Notes: generated from the letters alone by a model not told the origin. A DNA stretch of 64,000 nt from Pseudomonas brassicacearum (GCF_000585995.1 NZ_CP007410.1:2197430-2261429), one strand, 5' to 3'. Positions 17,396 through 27,338 are shown, numbered from the stretch's first letter. Made by a program: numbers and translations.

Positions 17396-18592
17396 TCAGA
17401 TCACCTGAACGATGGCCTTGGTCACTGCATCGATGTTGTTCTGATTCAGTGCGGCCACGCAGATGCGGCCGGTGTCCAAGGCATAGATGCCGAACTCGTT
17501 GCGCAGGCGCGTTACTTGTTCAACGGTCAGGCCGGAGTAGGAGAACATCCCGCTCTGGCGTGCGACGAAGCTGAAGTCGTGCTGCGGCGCGGCCTTGGCC
17601 AGCATGTCCACCATCTGGTTGCGCATGCCGCGAATGCGCAGGCGCATTTCGGCCAGTTCCGCTTCCCACTGGGCCCGCAGCTCAGGGCTGTTGAGCACGG
17701 CGGCGACGATGCTGGCGCCATGGGTCGGCGGGTTGGAGTAGTTGGTGCGGATCACGCGCTTGACCTGGGACAGCACGCGGGCACTTTCTTCTTTCGATTC
17801 GCTGACGATCGACAGGGCGCCAACGCGCTCGCCGTACAGGGAGAACGACTTGGAGAACGAGCTGGACGCAAAGAAGGTCAGGCCCGACTCGGCGAACAGG
17901 CGCACGGCCGCGGCGTCTTCGTCGATGCCTTCGCCAAAGCCCTGGTAGGCCATGTCCAGGAAGGGAACGTGGTTCTTGGCCTTGACCACGGCCAGCACGT
18001 TTTTCCAGTCTTGCGGGCTCAGGTCCACGCCGGTCGGGTTGTGGCAGCAGGCGTGCAGCACAACGATCGAACGGTCGGGCAGGGCGTTGAGGTCTTCCAG
18101 CAGGCCGCTGCGGTTCACGTCATGGGTGGCAGCGTCGTAGTAGCGGTAGTTCTGCACCGGGAAGCCGGCGGTTTCGAACAGGGCGCGGTGGTTTTCCCAG
18201 CTCGGGTCGCTGATGGCCACGACGGCGTCAGGCAGCAGTTGCTTGAGGAAGTCGGCACCGATCTTCAGTGCACCGGTGCCGCCCACGGCCTGGGTGGTGA
18301 TGACGCGACCGGAGGCGATCAGCGGGCTGTCCTTGCCAAACAACAAGGTCTGGACCGCCTGGTCGTAGGCGGCAATGCCATCGATGGGCAGGTAGCCACG
18401 GGATACGTGCTGAGCCACGCGAGTCGTCTCGGCTTCGACAACGGCGCGCAGGAGTGGAATGCGCCCCTCCTCGTTGCAGTAAACACCCACGCCCAGGTTG
18501 ACCTTATTGGTACGGGTGTCGGCGTTGAATGCTTCGTTGAGGCCCAGGATGGGGTCGCGGGGTGCCAATTCGACAGCGGAAAACAGGCTCAT
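17396..18592 (-). CDS. Aromatic amino acid aminotransferase (class I)
   Basis: 398-residue PLP enzyme of the AspC/TyrB group that transfers amino groups between aromatic (or dicarboxylic) amino acids and 2-oxoglutarate. The start at MSLFSAVELAPRDPILG is the classical TyrB N-terminus; longer frames are not conserved-looking. PLP lysine in SSSFSKSFSLYGERVG near residue 247, cofactor Asn/Asp motifs HACCHNPTGVDL and DMAYQGFGEG. It corresponds in place to the gene next to uvrB in P. aeruginosa. Whether it prefers tyrosine/phenylalanine or aspartate cannot be decided by eye. Confidence 0.9.
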   Translation of the reverse strand: MSLFSAVELAPRDPILGLNEAFNADTRTNKVNLGVGVYCNEEGRIPLLRAVVEAETTRVAQHVSRGYLPIDGIAAYDQAVQTLLFGKDSPLIASGRVITTQAVGGTGALKIGADFLKQLLPDAVVAISDPSWENHRALFETAGFPVQNYRYYDAATHDVNRSGLLEDLNALPDRSIVVLHACCHNPTGVDLSPQDWKNVLAVVKAKNHVPFLDMAYQGFGEGIDEDAAAVRLFAESGLTFFASSSFSKSFSLYGERVGALSIVSESKEESARVLSQVKRVIRTNYSNPPTHGASIVAAVLNSPELRAQWEAELAEMRLRIRGMRNQMVDMLAKAAPQHDFSFVARQSGMFSYSGLTVEQVTRLRNEFGIYALDTGRICVAALNQNNIDAVTKAIVQVI

Positions 18593-18924
18593 TATTGCGC
18601 GGCTCTGAATGGAGTGTGGGGGGACGTGTCGCGCTCCAGCCGGATGCACTAGAGCGGTGCACAAACGGGGAGCTAGTATAGAGGCCATCACTGGACAGGG
18701 CGACAGGCGATTCGGCTTTTACGGTAAGTATTTTCGTTTTTTTTCGACCGTTAGTCCCTTCGCCGCGTCAAAGTCTTCAAGGCGTGTAGGACGTTCGTCT
18801 TGAAAGCGAAGGCATTCACCTCCACATTGTGTGCATCCCAGCTTTTTCCTCGGACGACAGCAGTCGTTTCGGTCTTTCTCGTTCCTGTCGGCTGGCCGAC
18901 AGGAACGAACCCAGAGGTTATGTT
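18593..18924. other. Divergent intergenic region, aminotransferase/uvrB
   Basis: 332 bp without a gene. It contains an AT-rich stretch near 18725-18755 and the hairpin at 18880-18907. No convincing AT-rich LexA box was found although uvrB is often SOS-controlled. Confidence 0.7.
18880..18907 (+). promoter_or_regulatory. Perfect hairpin in the uvrB leader
   Basis: CGTTCCTGTCGG, loop CTGG, CCGACAGGAACG: 12 perfect base pairs, ending 5 nt before the AGAGG ribosome site of uvrB. There is no T run after it, so it is not a standard terminator; it may stabilise or regulate the uvrB mRNA. Confidence 0.7.
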
Positions 18925-20940
18925 ATGTCTGAATTCCAGCTAGTCACCCGATTCGAGCCCGCCGGCGACCAGCCGGAAGCGATCCGCCTGATGGTCGAAG
19001 GCATCGAGGCCGGGTTGGCGCACCAGACGCTGCTCGGTGTGACCGGCTCGGGCAAGACCTTCAGCATTGCCAATGTAATCGCCCAGGTCCAGCGCCCGAC
19101 CCTGGTGCTGGCGCCGAACAAAACCCTGGCGGCGCAGTTGTACGGTGAGTTCAAGGCGTTCTTCCCGAATAACGCGGTGGAATATTTCGTCTCTTATTAC
19201 GACTACTACCAGCCCGAGGCCTACGTGCCGTCGTCGGACACCTTCATTGAGAAGGATGCCTCGATCAACGACCACATCGAGCAGATGCGGCTGTCGGCGA
19301 CCAAGGCTTTGCTGGAGCGCAAGGACGCCATCATCGTCACCACGGTGTCGTGCATCTACGGCCTGGGCAGCCCGGAAACCTATTTGAAGATGGTGCTGCA
19401 TGTGGATCGCGGCGATAAACTCGACCAGCGCGCCTTGCTCCGGCGCCTGGCGGATTTGCAGTACACCCGCAACGACATGGATTTCGCCCGGGCGACGTTC
19501 CGGGTGCGTGGCGATGTGATCGACATCTACCCGGCAGAGTCGGACTTGGAAGCGATCCGCATCGAGCTGTTCGACGATGAGGTGGAAAGTCTTTCGGCGT
19601 TCGACCCGTTGACCGGCGAGGTCATCCGCAAGCTGCCACGCTTCACTTTCTACCCCAAGAGCCACTACGTGACGCCGCGGGAAACCCTGTTGGATGCCAT
19701 CGAAGGGATCAAGGTCGAGCTGCAGGAGCGCTTGGAATACCTGCGCTCGAACAACAAACTGGTGGAAGCCCAGCGCCTGGAGCAGCGGACTCGCTTCGAC
19801 CTGGAGATGATCCTGGAACTGGGCTACTGCAACGGCATCGAAAACTACTCGCGCTACCTGTCGGGCCGCCCGGCGGGTGCGCCGCCGCCCACCTTGTATG
19901 ACTATCTGCCGGCCGATGCCTTGCTGGTGATCGACGAGTCCCACGTCAGCGTGCCCCAGGTCGGCGCCATGTACAAAGGCGACCGATCACGCAAGGAAAC
20001 CCTGGTGGAGTACGGTTTCCGCCTGCCCTCAGCCCTGGACAACCGGCCGATGCGCTTCGACGAATGGGAAAGCGTCAGCCCGCAGACGATCTTTGTCTCG
20101 GCCACCCCCGGCAACTACGAGGCCGAGCATGCCGGCCGGGTGATCGAGCAATTGGTGCGGCCGACCGGGCTGGTGGACCCGCAGATCGAAGTGCGCCCGG
20201 CGCTGACCCAGGTCGACGACCTGCTCTCGGAAATCACCAAGCGCGTGGCGTTGGAGGAGCGGGTGCTGGTCACCACGCTGACCAAGCGCATGTCCGAGGA
20301 CCTCACCGATTACCTGGCCGACCATGGCGTGCGGGTGCGTTACCTGCACTCGGACATCGATACGGTGGAGCGGGTCGAGATTATTCGCGATCTGCGCCTG
20401 GGCACCTTCGATGTGCTGGTGGGCATCAACTTGCTGCGCGAAGGCCTGGACATGCCGGAAGTGTCGCTGGTGGCGATTCTCGACGCCGACAAGGAAGGTT
20501 TCCTGCGCTCCGAGCGCTCGTTGATCCAGACCATCGGTCGCGCGGCGCGTAACCTCAATGGCCGGGCGATTCTTTATGCCGACCGCATGACCGGCTCCAT
20601 GGAGCGGGCCATCGGCGAGACCGAGCGCCGTCGCGATAAACAGATCGCGTTCAACCTGGCCAATGGCATCACGCCCAAAGGGGTGTTCAAGGACGTCGCC
20701 GACATCATGGAAGGCGCCACCGTGCCCGGCTCGCGCAGTAAAAAGCGCAAGGGCATGGCCAAGGCCGCCGAAGAGAGCGCCCGCTACGAAGCCGAACTGC
20801 GCTCGCCGAGCGAAATCGCCAAGCGTATCCGGCAGTTGGAAGAGAAAATGTACCAACTGGCCCGGGATCTGGAGTTCGAAGCAGCGGCGCAAATGCGCGA
20901 TGAGATTGGCAAGTTGCGGGAGCGGTTGCTGACTGTCTGA
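18925..20940 (+). CDS. uvrB: Excinuclease ABC subunit B
   Basis: 671-residue helicase-like damage-verification subunit of nucleotide excision repair, working with UvrA and UvrC. Start ATG at [20 protein letters not shown] after AGAGGTTATGTT. Walker [11 protein letters not shown] near residue 40, beta-hairpin [12 protein letters not shown] near 92, DEAD-like VIDESHVS near 338, helicase motif [11 protein letters not shown] near 540, and the C-terminal UVR motif [20 protein letters not shown] that binds UvrC. Full length, nothing missing. Confidence 0.98.
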   Translation: MSEFQLVTRFEPAGDQPEAIRLMVEGIEAGLAHQTLLGVTGSGKTFSIANVIAQVQRPTLVLAPNKTLAAQLYGEFKAFFPNNAVEYFVSYYDYYQPEAYVPSSDTFIEKDASINDHIEQMRLSATKALLERKDAIIVTTVSCIYGLGSPETYLKMVLHVDRGDKLDQRALLRRLADLQYTRNDMDFARATFRVRGDVIDIYPAESDLEAIRIELFDDEVESLSAFDPLTGEVIRKLPRFTFYPKSHYVTPRETLLDAIEGIKVELQERLEYLRSNNKLVEAQRLEQRTRFDLEMILELGYCNGIENYSRYLSGRPAGAPPPTLYDYLPADALLVIDESHVSVPQVGAMYKGDRSRKETLVEYGFRLPSALDNRPMRFDEWESVSPQTIFVSATPGNYEAEHAGRVIEQLVRPTGLVDPQIEVRPALTQVDDLLSEITKRVALEERVLVTTLTKRMSEDLTDYLADHGVRVRYLHSDIDTVERVEIIRDLRLGTFDVLVGINLLREGLDMPEVSLVAILDADKEGFLRSERSLIQTIGRAARNLNGRAILYADRMTGSMERAIGETERRRDKQIAFNLANGITPKGVFKDVADIMEGATVPGSRSKKRKGMAKAAEESARYEAELRSPSEIAKRIRQLEEKMYQLARDLEFEAAAQMRDEIGKLRERLLTV

Positions 20941-20965
20941 GGTTTTGTGGCCATTTCAAGGGCGC

Positions 20966-21043
20966 CATCGCGAGCAAGCTCGCTCCCACAGGTTGATTGA
21001 GTCGCCCAATGATCCCTTGTGGGAGCGAGCTTGCTCGCGATGG
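20966..21043. repeat. REPIN, family A
   Basis: CATCGCGAGCAAGCTCGCTC and its inverse separated by about 25 nt, between uvrB and gltX. Confidence 0.9.
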
Positions 21044-21164
21044 GCGCGACTCGGTCTGACGGCTGGCCACTCAAATCCCGCTCTCACTGGAGCCCGCCCG
21101 CCATCGCCTGTTACCATTCGCCCCCTGTTGGATCTTCGCTTTTATATTCATTCCGAGACATGCC

Positions 21165-22646
21165 ATGACCACCGTCCGCACCCGCATCGCGCCTTCGCCT
21201 ACTGGCGATCCCCATGTCGGCACCGCTTACATCGCTTTGTTCAACTATTGCTTTGCCAAGCAACATGGCGGCGAATTCATCCTGCGGATCGAGGACACCG
21301 ACCAGTTGCGTTCGACCCGCGAGTCCGAGCAGCAGATTTTCGACGCATTGCGCTGGCTGGGTATCGATTGGAGTGAAGGCCCGGATGTCGGCGGCCCCCA
21401 TGGTCCATATCGCCAGAGCGAGCGCGGCGATATCTACAAGCAGTACTGCCAGCAGTTGGTGGACATGGGGCATGCGTTCCCCTGCTTCTGCACCGCCGAA
21501 GAGCTGGACCAGATGCGCGCCGAGCAGATGGCCCGTGGCGAAACCCCGCGCTACGACGGCCGTGCATTGCTGCTGTCCAAGGAAGAAGTCGCCCGTCGCC
21601 TGGCAGCTGGCGAGCCCCATGTGATCCGCATGAAGGTGCCCACCGAGGGCGTCTGCGTGGTGCCAGACATGCTGCGTGGCGACGTCGAGATCCCGTGGGA
21701 TCGCATGGACATGCAAGTGCTGATGAAGACCGACGGCCTGCCGACGTACTTCCTGGCCAACGTGGTCGACGATCACCTGATGGGCATCACCCATGTGTTG
21801 CGCGGTGAGGAATGGCTGCCGTCGGCACCGAAACTGATCCTGCTCTACGAATACTTCGGCTGGGAACAACCGCAGCTGTGCTACATGCCGCTGCTGCGTA
21901 ACCCGGACAAGAGCAAGCTGTCCAAGCGCAAGAACCCGACCTCGGTGACGTTCTACGAGCGCATGGGCTTCATGCCCGAAGCGATGCTCAATTACCTGGG
22001 CCGCATGGGCTGGTCGATGCCGGACGAGCGCGAGAAGTTCTCGCTGCAGGAAATGGTCGAGCACTTCGATCTGTCGCGCGTCTCCCTGGGTGGGCCGATC
22101 TTCGACGTCGAGAAGCTGTCGTGGCTCAACGGCCAGTGGCTGCGGGACCTGCCGGTGGAGGAGTTCGCCGCACGGGTGCAGAAGTGGGCGTTGAACCCTG
22201 AGTACATGATGAAGATCGCTCCCCATGTGCAGGGCCGGGTAGAGACCTTCAGCCAGATCGCACCGCTGGCCGGTTTCTTCTTTGCCGGTGGCGTGACGCC
22301 GGATGCGAAGCTGTTCGAATCCAAGAAGCTGTCGGGCGATCAGGTCCGCCAGTTGATGCAGTTGATCCTGTGGAAACTCGAAAGCCTGCGGCAGTGGGAA
22401 AAAGACAGCATCACCGCCACCATCCAGGCGGTTGTCGAACATCTGGAGTTGAAGCTGCGTGACGCCATGCCGCTGATGTTCGCCGCGATTACCGGCCAGG
22501 CCAGCTCGGTGTCGGTGCTCGATGCCATGGAAATTCTCGGCCCGGACCTGACCCGCTTCCGCCTGCGCCAGGCCATCGACTTGCTCGGTGGCGTGTCGAA
22601 GAAGGAAAACAAGGAGTGGGAAAAACTGTTGGGCGCGATTGCCTAA
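21165..22646 (+). CDS. gltX: Glutamyl-tRNA synthetase
   Basis: Charges tRNA-Glu with glutamate. 493 residues, class I synthetase: HIGH-like motif [16 protein letters not shown] at residue 11, Zn-binding-region remnant CFCTAEEL near 110, and KMSKS-like motif [10 protein letters not shown] near 250, followed by the C-terminal anticodon-binding helical domain. ATG at [12 protein letters not shown]. It is followed by a terminator and then two tRNA-Glu genes, its own substrate, an arrangement seen across Pseudomonas. Confidence 0.98.
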   Translation: MTTVRTRIAPSPTGDPHVGTAYIALFNYCFAKQHGGEFILRIEDTDQLRSTRESEQQIFDALRWLGIDWSEGPDVGGPHGPYRQSERGDIYKQYCQQLVDMGHAFPCFCTAEELDQMRAEQMARGETPRYDGRALLLSKEEVARRLAAGEPHVIRMKVPTEGVCVVPDMLRGDVEIPWDRMDMQVLMKTDGLPTYFLANVVDDHLMGITHVLRGEEWLPSAPKLILLYEYFGWEQPQLCYMPLLRNPDKSKLSKRKNPTSVTFYERMGFMPEAMLNYLGRMGWSMPDEREKFSLQEMVEHFDLSRVSLGGPIFDVEKLSWLNGQWLRDLPVEEFAARVQKWALNPEYMMKIAPHVQGRVETFSQIAPLAGFFFAGGVTPDAKLFESKKLSGDQVRQLMQLILWKLESLRQWEKDSITATIQAVVEHLELKLRDAMPLMFAAITGQASSVSVLDAMEILGPDLTRFRLRQAIDLLGGVSKKENKEWEKLLGAIA

Positions 22647-22667
22647 GCGGTCGATGGAGCAGGGCAT

Positions 22668-22687
22668 ACCCCGGTTTTCCGGGGTTT
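22668..22687 (+). terminator. gltX terminator
   Basis: CCCCGG-TTTT-CCGGGG followed by TTT, 25 nt after the gltX stop. Confidence 0.75.
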
Positions 22688-22742
22688 GTCGGTAAGTGAT
22701 TGTTATCCCGGCAAAAAACTTTCAAATTTGTTGAAAATAAAT

Positions 22743-22771
22743 TTGACAGCCCTCTGATACGCCCTTAAGAT
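22743..22771 (+). promoter_or_regulatory. tRNA operon promoter
   Basis: Perfect TTGACA (22743-22748), 17-nt spacer, TAAGAT (22766-22771), then a GC-rich discriminator typical of stringently controlled stable-RNA promoters; 21 nt before tRNA-Ala. Confidence 0.88.
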
Positions 22772-22792
22772 TCGCCCCGTCCTCAGCGATGA

Positions 22793-22868
<76 letters not shown>

Positions 22869-22947
22869 ATTTACACTTCAAGGCCTGGCCACACGGGGCT
22901 TGAAGCGATCAACACTCAGCGTTGATCAGTTGTATAGAAGGGTTTGC

Positions 22948-23023
22948 GTCCCCTTCGTCTAGTGGCCTAGGACACCGCCCTTTCACGGCGGTAACAGGGG
23001 TTCGAGTCCCCTAGGGGACGCCA
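22948..23023 (+). tRNA. tRNA-Glu (TTC), copy 1
   Basis: 76 nt with CCA; anticodon loop CTTTCAC, acceptor GTCCCCT/AGGGGAC. Identical to the copy at 23230. Confidence 0.97.
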
Positions 23024-23076
23024 GTTTTACAGAAGCGATGTTGCAAGATATCGCTCCGCCGCGAGGCGAAAAATCC

Positions 23077-23152
<76 letters not shown>

Positions 23153-23229
23153 ATTTACAGGTTCAAGGTCTGGCCACACCGGCCTTGAGTCGATCAGTTC
23201 TCAGCGCTGATCATGTTCAGAAGGTTTGT

Positions 23230-23305
23230 GTCCCCTTCGTCTAGTGGCCTAGGACACCGCCCTTTCACGGCGGTAACAGGGGTTCGAGTCCCCTAGGGGA
23301 CGCCA
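23230..23305 (+). tRNA. tRNA-Glu (TTC), copy 2
   Basis: Sequence identical to copy 1; last gene of the tRNA operon. Confidence 0.97.
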
Positions 23306-23311
23306 CGATTA

Positions 23312-23366
23312 CCCGCTCTGCGGGATTTTATAAGGGTCATTCAATTCTTGAATGGCCCTTTTGTTT
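23312..23366 (+). terminator. Tandem terminators of the tRNA operon
   Basis: First hairpin CCCGC-TCT-GCGGG then ATTTTA (23312-23329); second, stronger hairpin AAGGGTCATTCAA/TTGAATGGCCCTT (wobbles) followed by TTGTTT (23332-23366). Confidence 0.88.
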
Positions 23367-23487
23367 GCCTGGCGTTCGGCCAACTCTTCTATTTCTCGAA
23401 AAGATGCTTCTGATCAGCGGTCAGAATTTCCGCTTGCATAAAATTATTATGTGGATAATATTTCAATCGTAATATTCGGAGGTGGCG

Positions 23488-24027
23488 ATGAGCGATAAAA
23501 AGGCACAAACCCGTGAGCGCATTCTCAAGGCCGCCAGCGATGCGCTGATCCAGCGTGGCCCGGCAGAGCCGAGCGTGGGCGAGGTGATGGGCGCGGCCGG
23601 GCTGACAGTGGGTGGCTTCTATGCCCATTTCGAAAGCAAGGATGCCCTGATGCTGGAGGCGTTCAAGAGCCTGCTCAGCCGGCGGCGTGGCTTGATTGCC
23701 GACATGGATGCCGAGCTGACCGGTGAAGAGCGGCGCGCTTTGGTCGCGGCGTTCTATCTGTCGCGCAAGCACCGCGACTCCACCGAAAACGCTTGCCCGA
23801 TCCCAGCGTCGGTCGGTGAGCTCGGACGGCTGCCGGATGCGTTCCGTGAGGTCCTCAATGAGCATATCGAGCTGATGACCGCGCAGTTGGCGGCCAGCCC
23901 GGAAGACGCCGACAAAGTCTTGGCCGACATCGCCCTGATGGTCGGTGGCCTGGCCTTGGCACGGGCATTGGGCCCCGGAGAGTTGTCGGATCGTTTGCTG
24001 CGCGCCGCAAAGTCGGCGGTGCGATGA
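23488..24027 (+). CDS. TetR-family transcriptional regulator
   Basis: 179 residues. The ATG at MSDKKAQTRERIL follows GGAGG by 5 nt; a GTG two codons earlier is inside the ribosome site. N-terminal HTH about 25-55 (SVGEVMGAAGLTVGGFYAHF), helical ligand domain after it, with CPIPASVGELGRLP typical of the LmrA/YxaF-like subgroup. The AT-rich leader (23440-23476) contains partial dyads such as TATTA-N6-TAATA that could be an operator. It starts 28 nt before the downstream hydrolase gene, which it probably controls together with itself. Confidence 0.87.
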   Translation: MSDKKAQTRERILKAASDALIQRGPAEPSVGEVMGAAGLTVGGFYAHFESKDALMLEAFKSLLSRRRGLIADMDAELTGEERRALVAAFYLSRKHRDSTENACPIPASVGELGRLPDAFREVLNEHIELMTAQLAASPEDADKVLADIALMVGGLALARALGPGELSDRLLRAAKSAVR

Positions 24028-24055
24028 GCTAAGGCGCAAGCCCTGGAGATGAGCG

Positions 24056-24889
24056 ATGAACAGGTTGAGCTGGATTCGTGGCGTCAATGGCACACTTGGC
24101 CGGCTGGCTCCGCGCCTGGTAGCGAAAAAGATGCGCGGGGTGTTCATGCACCCCCGGAACCTGCCGCCGCGTGACTGGGAATTGCCGCTGCTGGCCAGTT
24201 CTGAGCGCATCACCTTGCGTTTCGGTCTGTCGGCCTTGCGTTGGGGCAGGGGTCCGGTCGTTCTGCTGATGCACGGCTGGGAAGGGCGGCCCACTCAGTT
24301 CGGGGCGTTGATCACTGCGTTGGTGGACGCCGGCTATATGGTGGTGGCGCTGGACGGCCCGGCCCATGGTCGCTCTCCTGGTCGCGAGGCGAATGTCTTG
24401 CTGTTCGCCAGGGCCATGCTTGAAGCCGCGGCTGAATTGCCGCCGCTGCAAGCCGTGATCGGGCATTCCATGGGCGGTGCCAGTGCCATGCTGGCGGTTC
24501 AATTGGGGTTGCGTACCCAGACGCTGGTCAGCGTTGCCGCGCCCGCGCGCATTCTTGGCGTGTTGCGCGGGTTCGCCCGGATCATGGGGTTGCCACCCAA
24601 GGCGCGTTCGGCCTTCATTCGCGAAGTGGAGCGTGACGTCGGCATGCGGGCCTCGAAGATGGACGTCTCCCACTACCAGCTGGACCTGCCCGGGCTGATC
24701 GTCCATGCCGAGGACGACACATTCGTCTCGGTCAAGGAATCGCAACTGATCCACGAAGCCTGGTTCGACAGCCGCTTGCTGCGATTGCCAGAGGGTGGAC
24801 ACCAGCGGGTGCTGGCCGATCCTCGTGTCATTGATGGTGTGTTATCACTGCTGGCCGGGCGCAGCCTGCAAGCGCGGCAATCGGCTTGA
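24056..24889 (+). CDS. Alpha/beta hydrolase
   Basis: 277 residues with HGWEGRPTQFG (oxyanion loop, near 73), nucleophile elbow GHSMGGAS with Ser138, acid in HAEDDTFV near 222 and catalytic His in EGGHQRVL near 250. The cytoplasmic serine hydrolase is probably an esterase. It lies 28 nt downstream of a TetR gene, so expression is likely inducible by a lipophilic compound; the substrate is unknown. Confidence 0.85.
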   Translation: MNRLSWIRGVNGTLGRLAPRLVAKKMRGVFMHPRNLPPRDWELPLLASSERITLRFGLSALRWGRGPVVLLMHGWEGRPTQFGALITALVDAGYMVVALDGPAHGRSPGREANVLLFARAMLEAAAELPPLQAVIGHSMGGASAMLAVQLGLRTQTLVSVAAPARILGVLRGFARIMGLPPKARSAFIREVERDVGMRASKMDVSHYQLDLPGLIVHAEDDTFVSVKESQLIHEAWFDSRLLRLPEGGHQRVLADPRVIDGVLSLLAGRSLQARQSA

Positions 24890-24934
24890 TCATCCGTTAC
24901 ACTGCCCCGATCCACATTCAACCGGGAGAGGGGC

Positions 24935-25384
24935 ATGGGCTGGGATCGGGCAACGCCGTTCATCATTGATCTTCAAGTAAATGCCGAAGACATCGACGGG
25001 CTGGGCCACGCCAACAACGCGGTATACGTCACCTGGCTCGAGCGTTGTGCCTGGCGCCATTCCCAGCGCCTGGGACTGGACCTGGTGGAATATCGGCGAC
25101 TGGACCGGGCCATGGCGGTGGTGCGGCATGAAATCGATTACCTGGCGGCGGCCTACGAAGGCGACGAGCTGCAACTGGCGACCTGGATCGTCGACTGGGA
25201 CCAGCGGTTGAAAATGACCCGGCATTTCCAGCTGATCCGCCCCAGTGACAACACCACCTTGCTGCGCGCCCAGACCACATTCGTCTGCATCGAACTGTCC
25301 ACCGGCAGGCCCAAGCGCATGCCGCCGGAATTCATCGAAGGCTATGGCGTGGCGCTGAATCCATCTGGCATCTTCACCGACTGA
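24935..25384 (+). CDS. Acyl-CoA thioesterase, 4HBT/YbgC-FadM type
   Basis: 149-residue hot-dog-fold enzyme. The N-terminal VNAEDIDGLGHANNAVYVTWLERC is the 4-hydroxybenzoyl-CoA thioesterase signature with the expected Asp before GH.NN.VY. It hydrolyses acyl-CoA thioesters in the cytoplasm, chain length unknown. It starts 45 nt after the hydrolase with GGGAGAGG as ribosome site, so it may share the transcript. Confidence 0.87.
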   Translation: MGWDRATPFIIDLQVNAEDIDGLGHANNAVYVTWLERCAWRHSQRLGLDLVEYRRLDRAMAVVRHEIDYLAAAYEGDELQLATWIVDWDQRLKMTRHFQLIRPSDNTTLLRAQTTFVCIELSTGRPKRMPPEFIEGYGVALNPSGIFTD

Positions 25385-25391
25385 TCCACCG

Positions 25392-25554
25392 CCATCGCGA
25401 GCAAGCTCGCTCCCACACAGATTGTGGTGGACTCCGATGCTGTGGGTGTCCCCAACCCCCTGTGGGAGCGAGCTTGCTCGCGAAAGCGGCGGCACATTCA
25501 ACATTCCCGCAAGCTGACCCACCGCCATCGCGAGCAAGCTCGCTCCCACAGGGA
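25392..25554. repeat. Three family-A REPs
   Basis: Copies at 25392-25418, 25459-25484 (inverse) and 25526-25553. The first and third share extra flanking sequence (CCACCGCCATCGCGAGCAAG), so one REP arm was duplicated beyond a simple REPIN. Confidence 0.9.
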
Positions 25555-25628
25555 TTGGCGGGGAATTCCGATGTTGGGAGCAAAATCCGGTAAACTGCTG
25601 CACGTTTTTTCGTTGAGTGTGTTTTTCC

Positions 25629-26588
25629 ATGCAAATTGCCCTGGCGCCCATGGAGGGGTTGGTCGACAACATCCTGCGGGACGTCCTGACTCGGGTTGGC
25701 GGTATCGACTGGTGCGTCACCGAGTTCATCCGCATCAATGACCGCCTGCTCACGCCTGCCTATTTCCATAAGCTCGCCCCTGAACTGCTGACCGATGCCC
25801 GGACCGCTGCCGGCGTGCCATTGCGGGTGCAGTTGCTCGGCTCCGATCCGGTGTGCCTGGCGGAAAACGCGGCGTTGGCTTGCGAGTTGGGCTCAGAGGT
25901 CATTGACCTGAACTTTGGCTGCCCGGCCAAGACCGTGAACAAATCCCGGGGCGGGGCAGTGCTGCTTAAAGAGCCGGAACTGCTCAACCAAATCGTCGAG
26001 CACGTGCGTCGCGCGGTGCCCAGGCACATCCCCGTCACCGCCAAGATGCGCTTGGGTTTCGACAGCCCTGACGGCGCGCTGGTTTGTGCCACGGCGCTGG
26101 CCGAAGGCGGCGCGGCGCACATCGTGGTGCATGCGCGGACCAAGGCCGATGGCTACAAACCGCCGGCTCACTGGGAATGGATCCCCAGGGTTCAGGACGT
26201 GGTCAAGGTGCCGGTGTTCGCCAACGGCGATATCTGGAGCGTGGAAGACTGGCGTCGGTGCCGCGAGATCAGCGGCGTCGAAGACATCATGCTCGGACGC
26301 GGCCTCGTTTCCCGCCCTGACCTGGCCCGGCAGATCGCAGCGGCGCGGGCCGGTGAAGAGGTGGTCGAGATGTCCTGGGCTGAGTTGCAACCGATGCTCC
26401 AGGATTTCTGGGTGCAGGTGGTCGAGCAACTGACACCCCGTCAGGCGCCCGGTCGGTTGAAGCAATGGCTGGCAATGCTGACCCGCAATTACCCTGAAGC
26501 AGTGGCGTTGTTCACTGCCCTTCGGCGGGAAACCGAGCTGGACGCGGTGGGCCGTTTGCTGGGTGTACAGCGCACCGAAGCGGCCTGA
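25629..26588 (+). CDS. dusC: tRNA-dihydrouridine(16) synthase
   Basis: 319 residues from the ATG at [23 protein letters not shown]-dependent reductase of U16 in tRNA. Dus signature [21 protein letters not shown] near residue 93 contains the catalytic cysteine; [18 protein letters not shown] and FANGDIWS are the FMN-binding and phosphate-binding parts. [18 protein letters not shown] is the DusC-subfamily N-terminus. Single gene between REPs and ibpA. Confidence 0.93.
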   Translation: MQIALAPMEGLVDNILRDVLTRVGGIDWCVTEFIRINDRLLTPAYFHKLAPELLTDARTAAGVPLRVQLLGSDPVCLAENAALACELGSEVIDLNFGCPAKTVNKSRGGAVLLKEPELLNQIVEHVRRAVPRHIPVTAKMRLGFDSPDGALVCATALAEGGAAHIVVHARTKADGYKPPAHWEWIPRVQDVVKVPVFANGDIWSVEDWRRCREISGVEDIMLGRGLVSRPDLARQIAAARAGEEVVEMSWAELQPMLQDFWVQVVEQLTPRQAPGRLKQWLAMLTRNYPEAVALFTALRRETELDAVGRLLGVQRTEAA

Positions 26589-26607
26589 AAAAATTTCAAA
26601 AAAAGCT

Positions 26608-26634
26608 CTTGAAAAGTATTTGGCGGACCCTAGA
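26608..26634 (+). promoter_or_regulatory. Sigma-32 (RpoH)-type heat-shock promoter
   Basis: CTTGAAA (26608-26614), 13-nt spacer, CCCTAGA (26628-26634), close to the CTTGAAA-N(11-16)-CCCCATNT consensus, upstream of the small heat-shock gene. Confidence 0.8.
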
Positions 26635-26644
26635 TAGGGGTTAC

Positions 26645-26696
26645 GCGATGCCGAATTCGGGTCGCGGAGACAAAAAAACTTGCTGAATTTCAGGAG
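26645..26696 (+). promoter_or_regulatory. ROSE-like RNA thermometer in the ibpA leader
   Basis: Two hairpins: GCGA..CCGA/TCGG..TCGC (26645-26664) and CTTGCTGAA/TTTCAGGAG (26679-26696). In the second, the ribosome site AGGAG pairs with CTTGCT leaving one bulged G, the hallmark of ROSE elements. Melting at high temperature would free AGGAG, 9 nt before the ATG. Confidence 0.78.
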
Positions 26697-26705
26697 ATTT
26701 GAATC

Positions 26706-27158
26706 ATGAGTACTGCATTTTCCCTGGCCCCGCTGTTCCGTTCCTCGGTGGGCTTCGACCGTTTCAACGACCTGTTCGAAACCGCCTTGCGCAACGAACC
26801 GGGTAGCAGCTATCCACCCTACAACGTGGAAAAATATGGTGATGACGAGTACCGCATCGTGGTCGCCGCCGCCGGGTTCCAGGAAGAAGACCTGGACCTT
26901 CAGGTGGAAAAAGGTGTGCTGACCATCAGTGGCGGTAAGCGTGAGGCCAGCAACGACAGCGTGACCTACCTGCACCAGGGCATCGCCCAGCGTGCGTTCA
27001 AGCTGTCCTTCCGGTTGGCGGATCATATCGAGATCAAATCCGCCGGCCTGAGCAACGGTCTGTTGAGCATCGATCTGTTGCGGGTGGTACCGGAAGAGGC
27101 GAAAGCCAAGCGCATCCCGATCAATGGGGTGCAGCAGCAACCCGCGTTGCAAAACTGA
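26706..27158 (+). CDS. ibpA: Small heat-shock protein, Hsp20 family
   Basis: 150-residue alpha-crystallin chaperone that holds aggregating proteins for ClpB/DnaK. The N-terminus FSLAPLFRSSVGFDRFNDLFE is typical of IbpA; the crystallin domain runs from about 38 to 125 (VEKYGDDEYRIVVAAAGF to GLLSIDLLRVVPE), followed by a short tail with IPI (KRIPING), the oligomerisation motif. Regulation is visible: a sigma-32-type promoter and a ROSE-like thermometer upstream. A strong hairpin terminator follows. Confidence 0.95.
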   Translation: MSTAFSLAPLFRSSVGFDRFNDLFETALRNEPGSSYPPYNVEKYGDDEYRIVVAAAGFQEEDLDLQVEKGVLTISGGKREASNDSVTYLHQGIAQRAFKLSFRLADHIEIKSAGLSNGLLSIDLLRVVPEEAKAKRIPINGVQQQPALQN

Positions 27159-27170
27159 TGCATCGCAGCT

Positions 27171-27200
27171 GAAGAAGGGCGCCAAATGGCGCCCTTCTTC
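27171..27200 (+). terminator. ibpA terminator
   Basis: 13-bp perfect stem GAAGAAGGGCGCC/GGCGCCCTTCTTC with AAAT loop, T-poor tail. Confidence 0.75.
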
Positions 27201-27221
27201 ATTGTGCAGCACCGAGAATTA

Positions 27222-27338
27222 CTGTGGCGAGGGAGCTTGCTCCCGCTGGGGCGCGAAGCGGCCCTTAAAGGCGCCAATCGCCTCGACAATTGATTGGGAC
27301 TGCTGCGCAGTCCAGCGGGAGCAAGCTCCCTCGCCACA
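27222..27338. repeat. REPIN, family B
   Basis: GTGGCGAGGGAGCTTGCTCC and inverse, between convergent ibpA and the GGDEF-EAL gene. Confidence 0.9.

Noticed and set aside
17336..18652. A 438-codon frame antisense to the aminotransferase
   Set aside because: Shadow frame; the aminotransferase has all catalytic motifs.
18705..18726. CTG-N10-CAG sequence upstream of uvrB considered as a LexA box
   Set aside because: The middle is GC-rich (GACAGGGCGA) and lacks the alternating TA core of LexA sites.
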